Shown here: piece after piece, positions 61,485 to 64,000 of the stretch
How positions within the stretch are numbered: position 1 is the first letter of the stretch
Layout of the letters: each line of letters opens with the position of its first letter
From: RPQJ01 sp963707145
GTDB lineage: Bacteria; Pseudomonadota; Gammaproteobacteria; Steroidobacterales; Steroidobacteraceae
DNA: 64,000 bases
Assembly: GCA_963707145.1 (NCBI GenBank)
Contig: CAVPOQ010000007.1
Coordinates: forward strand, 310,001-374,000
Reading direction: 5' to 3'
The notes under the pieces: generated by a model
Seen by the model: the letters and a program-made list of their open reading frames with translations, nothing else
What the model was told of the DNA's origin: nothing
Database searches by the model: none
Translations under genes and position numbers: made by a program

Positions 61485-62324
61485 TCAGCCGAAGATCGCG
61501 ACGCTCTGGTGGCTCACCGAGAAGGCGTGGCCGCCGGGTCCCCACAGCACCGAAGTCTGACTGAGATAGCCGTCGGCCCCGGCGCGCACGTCGGTGCCGA
61601 TCAGCGACCATCCGCTCCGGTCGAGCAGCGACGGGTCGCCGATCAGCTCGAGCATCCAGTTGATCGACGTCGCCGGCGCAGGCTTCTCGAGCATCGACAG
61701 CGCCGGCGTGGGAATGGAGTCCGCCAGCGCGATCAGCACGTCCTCGGCGTTGCAGCCAGGGTCCGGCAGTCGTGCGTAGATGCTCGAATGCGGTTGGTCG
61801 TGCCCCGAGTAGGGAACCCTGCCGACGGCCCAGCGCAGTTGCAGCTGCTGCAGGAACTCGGGGGTGATGCCGGGGATGCAGGGCAGGTCGGGCAGCGTGT
61901 CCGGGTCGGCCGGCGGGACCGGCCGCGGAATGTCGAGCAGGATCCGCGACGGTCGCGGGGCCCCGAACACGGCCACCGTCGTGCAGGCGAGCGCGCCGTC
62001 GTGCAGCAGGTCGCAGCGCGCGTGGCTCGCGGAGCGGCCGCTGCGCAGGAACTCCGCGCGCAGCCGGACAGGAGTGCCGGTCGGCACCGGTGCCACGAAG
62101 GTCGTCTGCACGCTGCGCAGCGGCAGGACGCCGACGCCGCCCTTGCCCGGGCCGAGCGTCTCCTCGAGCGCGCCGCGCATCGCGCGCACCGTGAGCGCCA
62201 CCTGCAGTCCGCCAAACACCGTGCGGCCGTTGCCCCAGGCTTTCGGGATCACGACGGCCCAGCCGTCGGGCTCGCGGCACAGGGAGTCGAGTACCTCGCT
62301 GAAGGTCGCCACGCCGCGACTCAC
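61485..62324 (-). CDS. Acyl-CoA thioesterase-like double hot-dog protein
   Basis: A 279-residue protein with two hot-dog domains in the TesB-like arrangement: WGNGRTVFGGLQVALTVRAMRGAL is the first substrate-binding helix, RSVQTTFVAPVPTGTPVRLRAEFLRSGRS its sheet, and SINWMLELIGDPSLLDRSGWSLIGTDVRAGADGYLSQTSVLWGPGG the second domain. It should hydrolyse acyl-CoA in the cytoplasm. GTG 62324 overlaps the DUF2058 stop (GTGA), so the two are co-expressed. Confidence 0.85.
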   Translation of the reverse strand: MSRGVATFSEVLDSLCREPDGWAVVIPKAWGNGRTVFGGLQVALTVRAMRGALEETLGPGKGGVGVLPLRSVQTTFVAPVPTGTPVRLRAEFLRSGRSASHARCDLLHDGALACTTVAVFGAPRPSRILLDIPRPVPPADPDTLPDLPCIPGITPEFLQQLQLRWAVGRVPYSGHDQPHSSIYARLPDPGCNAEDVLIALADSIPTPALSMLEKPAPATSINWMLELIGDPSLLDRSGWSLIGTDVRAGADGYLSQTSVLWGPGGHAFSVSHQSVAIFG

Positions 62325-62869
62325 CAGGTGAGGTCGTCGGGAACCACGAAATCCTTGTAGGGATCGTCCTCGGCGGTGTTCCCCGCGGCTGTTTCCGCGG
62401 GCAGCGCGACGATGGCTGTCGCGTCGCGCTCGCGGATGCGCTCGAGGGCGTCGGCGGGCACGAGATCGTAGTGACCGTCGCTGCGGACGATGGCGAGGGT
62501 GCCGGCCACGATTCGCGCGCGCAGCTCCGGGGTGACGGCGAGGCGGCGGATCCGCCCGCCGTCGACGAAGTTGAAGTAGTCGTCGCTCTCGGGGCGCGCC
62601 ACGCGCAGCTGCTCGACGAGCTGCCTGACCGCGGCAGCCCGCGCCCGGCGCTCGGCCTTCTCGCGCTGCTTGCGGTTGAGTTCCTGGTCGCGCAGCAGCT
62701 TGGCCGCCTGCGCCTGCTGCGCGGCCAGGGTCGGCGGCGGCGGGGGTGCGGGCTTGCCGCCCTTCGCCTGGCGGTGCCGCTGCTCGCTCGTACCGCGTTC
62801 GGCCTGCTTCGCCTGCTTCTCGGTGACGAGTCCGGCCTTGAGCAACTGCTCGCGCAGGGAAAGGCTCAT
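62321..62869 (-). CDS. DUF2058 protein (YaiL-like)
   Basis: A 182-residue protein. MSLSLREQLLKAGLVTEKQAKQAER is the hallmark N-terminus of DUF2058. A charged helical part (LLRDQELNRKQREKAERRARAAAVRQLVEQ) and the domain YFNFVDGGRIRRLAVTPELRARIVAGTLAIVR follow. YaiL-type proteins are nucleoprotein/polysome-associated by annotation, and their function is not settled. The family is essentially gammaproteobacterial, which supports the taxonomic placement. Confidence 0.93.
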   Translation of the reverse strand: MSLSLREQLLKAGLVTEKQAKQAERGTSEQRHRQAKGGKPAPPPPPTLAAQQAQAAKLLRDQELNRKQREKAERRARAAAVRQLVEQLRVARPESDDYFNFVDGGRIRRLAVTPELRARIVAGTLAIVRSDGHYDLVPADALERIRERDATAIVALPAETAAGNTAEDDPYKDFVVPDDLTW

Positions 62870-63052
62870 CGGGGACCTCGGTCGGCCGGGCGGGGCGCGT
62901 ATCGTAGCAGAGGCATTCGGGCCCTCAGGCGGGCGGCACGCCGCGCCCGTTCGCCGCGATGCCGGCTTTCCGGGGTGCGTTGTCGAGGGCGCGCCGGTTA
63001 TCGTGGCATCCCGAACCCGACCACGGTTCGACAAACACCGGAGCGCAATAGC

Positions 63053-63589
63053 ATGAAGTCGGTCCTCGTCCTGTACATGAGTCGCGGCGGGCACACCGCC
63101 CGCATCGCGCGGCGCCTCTGCGAGAGCATCGTCGCCGAGGGTGGCCGCGCCGAGATGATGGATCTGGTCGAGGCCGGCCACGAAGGCGTGGACTGGGGCC
63201 GCTACGACGTCGTCGCCCTCGGCGCCCCGGTGCTCTACGGCAGCTACGACAAGAGCGTGTTCGAGTTCGTCGGCCGCCATCGCGAGTCGCTCGAGGCGAA
63301 GCCCAACAGCTTCTTCAACGTGTCCGTGGTGGCGCGCACGCCCGAGAAGGCCACGGTGGAGGGCAACCGCTACCTGCAGAAGTTCCTGCAGCTCTCGCCG
63401 TGGCGCCCGAAGGACCTCAAGGTCATCGCCGGCAAGGTGGACTACCCGTCGTGGCCGTGGCACGAACGGCTCATGATCCAGATGATCATGAAGTTCACGC
63501 ACGGGCCCACCGACCCGGGCACGGTCATCGACTACACCGACTGGGACGACGTGCGCGCCTACGGGAAACGCCTGCTCCAGCTCGGCTGA
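63053..63589 (+). CDS. hemG: Menaquinone/ubiquinone-dependent protoporphyrinogen IX dehydrogenase
   Basis: A 178-residue flavodoxin-fold enzyme that oxidises protoporphyrinogen IX to protoporphyrin IX in heme synthesis, passing electrons to quinone. The FMN loop is YMSRGGHTARIA. The long-chain insertion typical of HemG is present (NVSVVARTPEKATVEGNRYLQKFLQLSPWRPKDLKVIAGKVDYP), and MIQMIMKFTHGPTDPGTVIDYTDW aligns with E. coli HemG. ATG 63053 gives the expected start MKSVLVLYMSRGG. Confidence 0.92.
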   Translation: MKSVLVLYMSRGGHTARIARRLCESIVAEGGRAEMMDLVEAGHEGVDWGRYDVVALGAPVLYGSYDKSVFEFVGRHRESLEAKPNSFFNVSVVARTPEKATVEGNRYLQKFLQLSPWRPKDLKVIAGKVDYPSWPWHERLMIQMIMKFTHGPTDPGTVIDYTDWDDVRAYGKRLLQLG

Positions 63590-63606
63590 GCGGGTACCAT
63601 GCGCGG

Positions 63607-64000
63607 ATGAGCAGCGCCCCGCCCACCGTGACCACTCCCGATCTCTCGCCGGCCGACGAGGCGTGGCTGCGCGAGTTCCTCGCCGGCGCCCGCGCCCTGG
63701 CGCCCGACACGCTCGGTCTCGAGGAGCTCTACGGCTTCCTGTTCGCGATCGTCTCGGCCCCCGACCTCGTGCTGCCCTCGGAGTGGATCCCCGCGATCTT
63801 CGACGCCGACGAGCCGGTGTTCGCCGACGAGGCCGAGGGCGTGCGCTTCCACCGGGTGATCATGGCGCTCTACAACCAGCTGAATCGTGACGTGCTCGAG
63901 GCGACCGTGGCCCTGCCGGCCTGCGTCGAGGTGCTCGAGCCCGCCGAGGCGAACTTCGCCAAGGATGCGTCGCTGATGCTCTGGTCGCGCGGCTTCGCGC
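63607..64000 (+). CDS. UPF0149/YecA-family protein, 3' end outside window
   Basis: 131 codons are visible from ATG 63607 with no stop before the window ends. LSPADEAWLREFLAGARALAPDTLGLEELYGFLFAIVSAPDLVLPSEWIPAIF, then RFHRVIMALYNQLNRDVL, is the N-terminal helical domain of the UPF0149 (YgfB/YecA) family. Many members carry a C-terminal SEC-C zinc motif, which would lie beyond the edge. It starts 17 bases after hemG on the same strand. Confidence 0.85.
   Translation, partial: MSSAPPTVTTPDLSPADEAWLREFLAGARALAPDTLGLEELYGFLFAIVSAPDLVLPSEWIPAIFDADEPVFADEAEGVRFHRVIMALYNQLNRDVLEATVALPACVEVLEPAEANFAKDASLMLWSRGFA

Overview
The window is 64 kb of very GC-rich DNA with densely packed genes. It most likely comes from the chromosome of a gammaproteobacterium. 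The evidence is DUF2058, UPF0149/YecA, HemG, DUF3149 and DUF938 genes, beta/gamma-type cyanophycin synthetase, AhpC/AhpF and a VPLPA-CTERM protein. I cannot name a genus. I see no rRNA, tRNA, CRISPR array, insertion sequence or prophage.

Layout: 0-3.1 kb holds a LOG-family hydrolase, a VOC protein and a DUF2157/GDYXXLXY membrane pair. 3.1-8.7 kb is a cyanophycin locus: cyanophycinase, full-length cyanophycin synthetase, and a second Mur ligase with no ATP-grasp domain. 8.7-15.3 kb carries an SDR, a lipoprotein gamma-glutamyltransferase, a membrane protein, a DUF938 methyltransferase, a PPP-type phosphatase and an ABC1/UbiB kinase. 15.5-18.6 kb has an Omp85-like barrel protein and a tyrosine phenol-lyase. 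18.9-25.9 kb has a crotonase, an acyl-CoA ligase, an M23 peptidase/coiled-coil/bactofilin operon and polyphosphate kinase. 25.6-34.7 kb has an S9 peptidase, a Tat-exported M20 peptidase, two VOC proteins, META/NlpE lipoproteins, a HIT protein and a Clp-like exported protein. 34.8-43.8 kb has two unknown proteins, a DDAH-type hydrolase, an HI1419/HI1420-type toxin-antitoxin pair, a cupin, an aldehyde dehydrogenase/DUF779 pair, an SDR, an M48 protease, an SDR gene remnant and DUF3237. 43.8-49.4 kb has a second S9 peptidase, DUF3149, an M28 peptidase and an OmpA-like porin. 49.5-53.3 kb has ahpF, ahpC and tryptophanase. 53.5-64 kb has a sigma54-preceded VPLPA-CTERM protein, an LEA2 lipoprotein, DUF2784, DUF3597, MsrB/MsrA, a second M28 peptidase, a diheme peroxidase, a DUF885-like zincin, a thioesterase, DUF2058, HemG and a truncated UPF0149 gene.

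Two themes stand out. The first is storage polymers: cyanophycin synthesis and breakdown plus polyphosphate kinase, together with many peptidases (S9 x2, M20, M28 x2, M48, GGT, DUF885-like) and amino-acid lyases (tyrosine phenol-lyase, tryptophanase) that suit a peptide- and amino-acid-using lifestyle. The second is oxidative and thiol stress: AhpCF behind an OxyR-like operator, MsrAB and a diheme peroxidase.

Caution on quality: at least ten conserved genes are broken by 15 frame changes, and every one is explained by a single extra base, never a missing base. This points to insertion-type sequence error rather than gene decay, so I annotate those genes across their frameshifts as whole CDSs.
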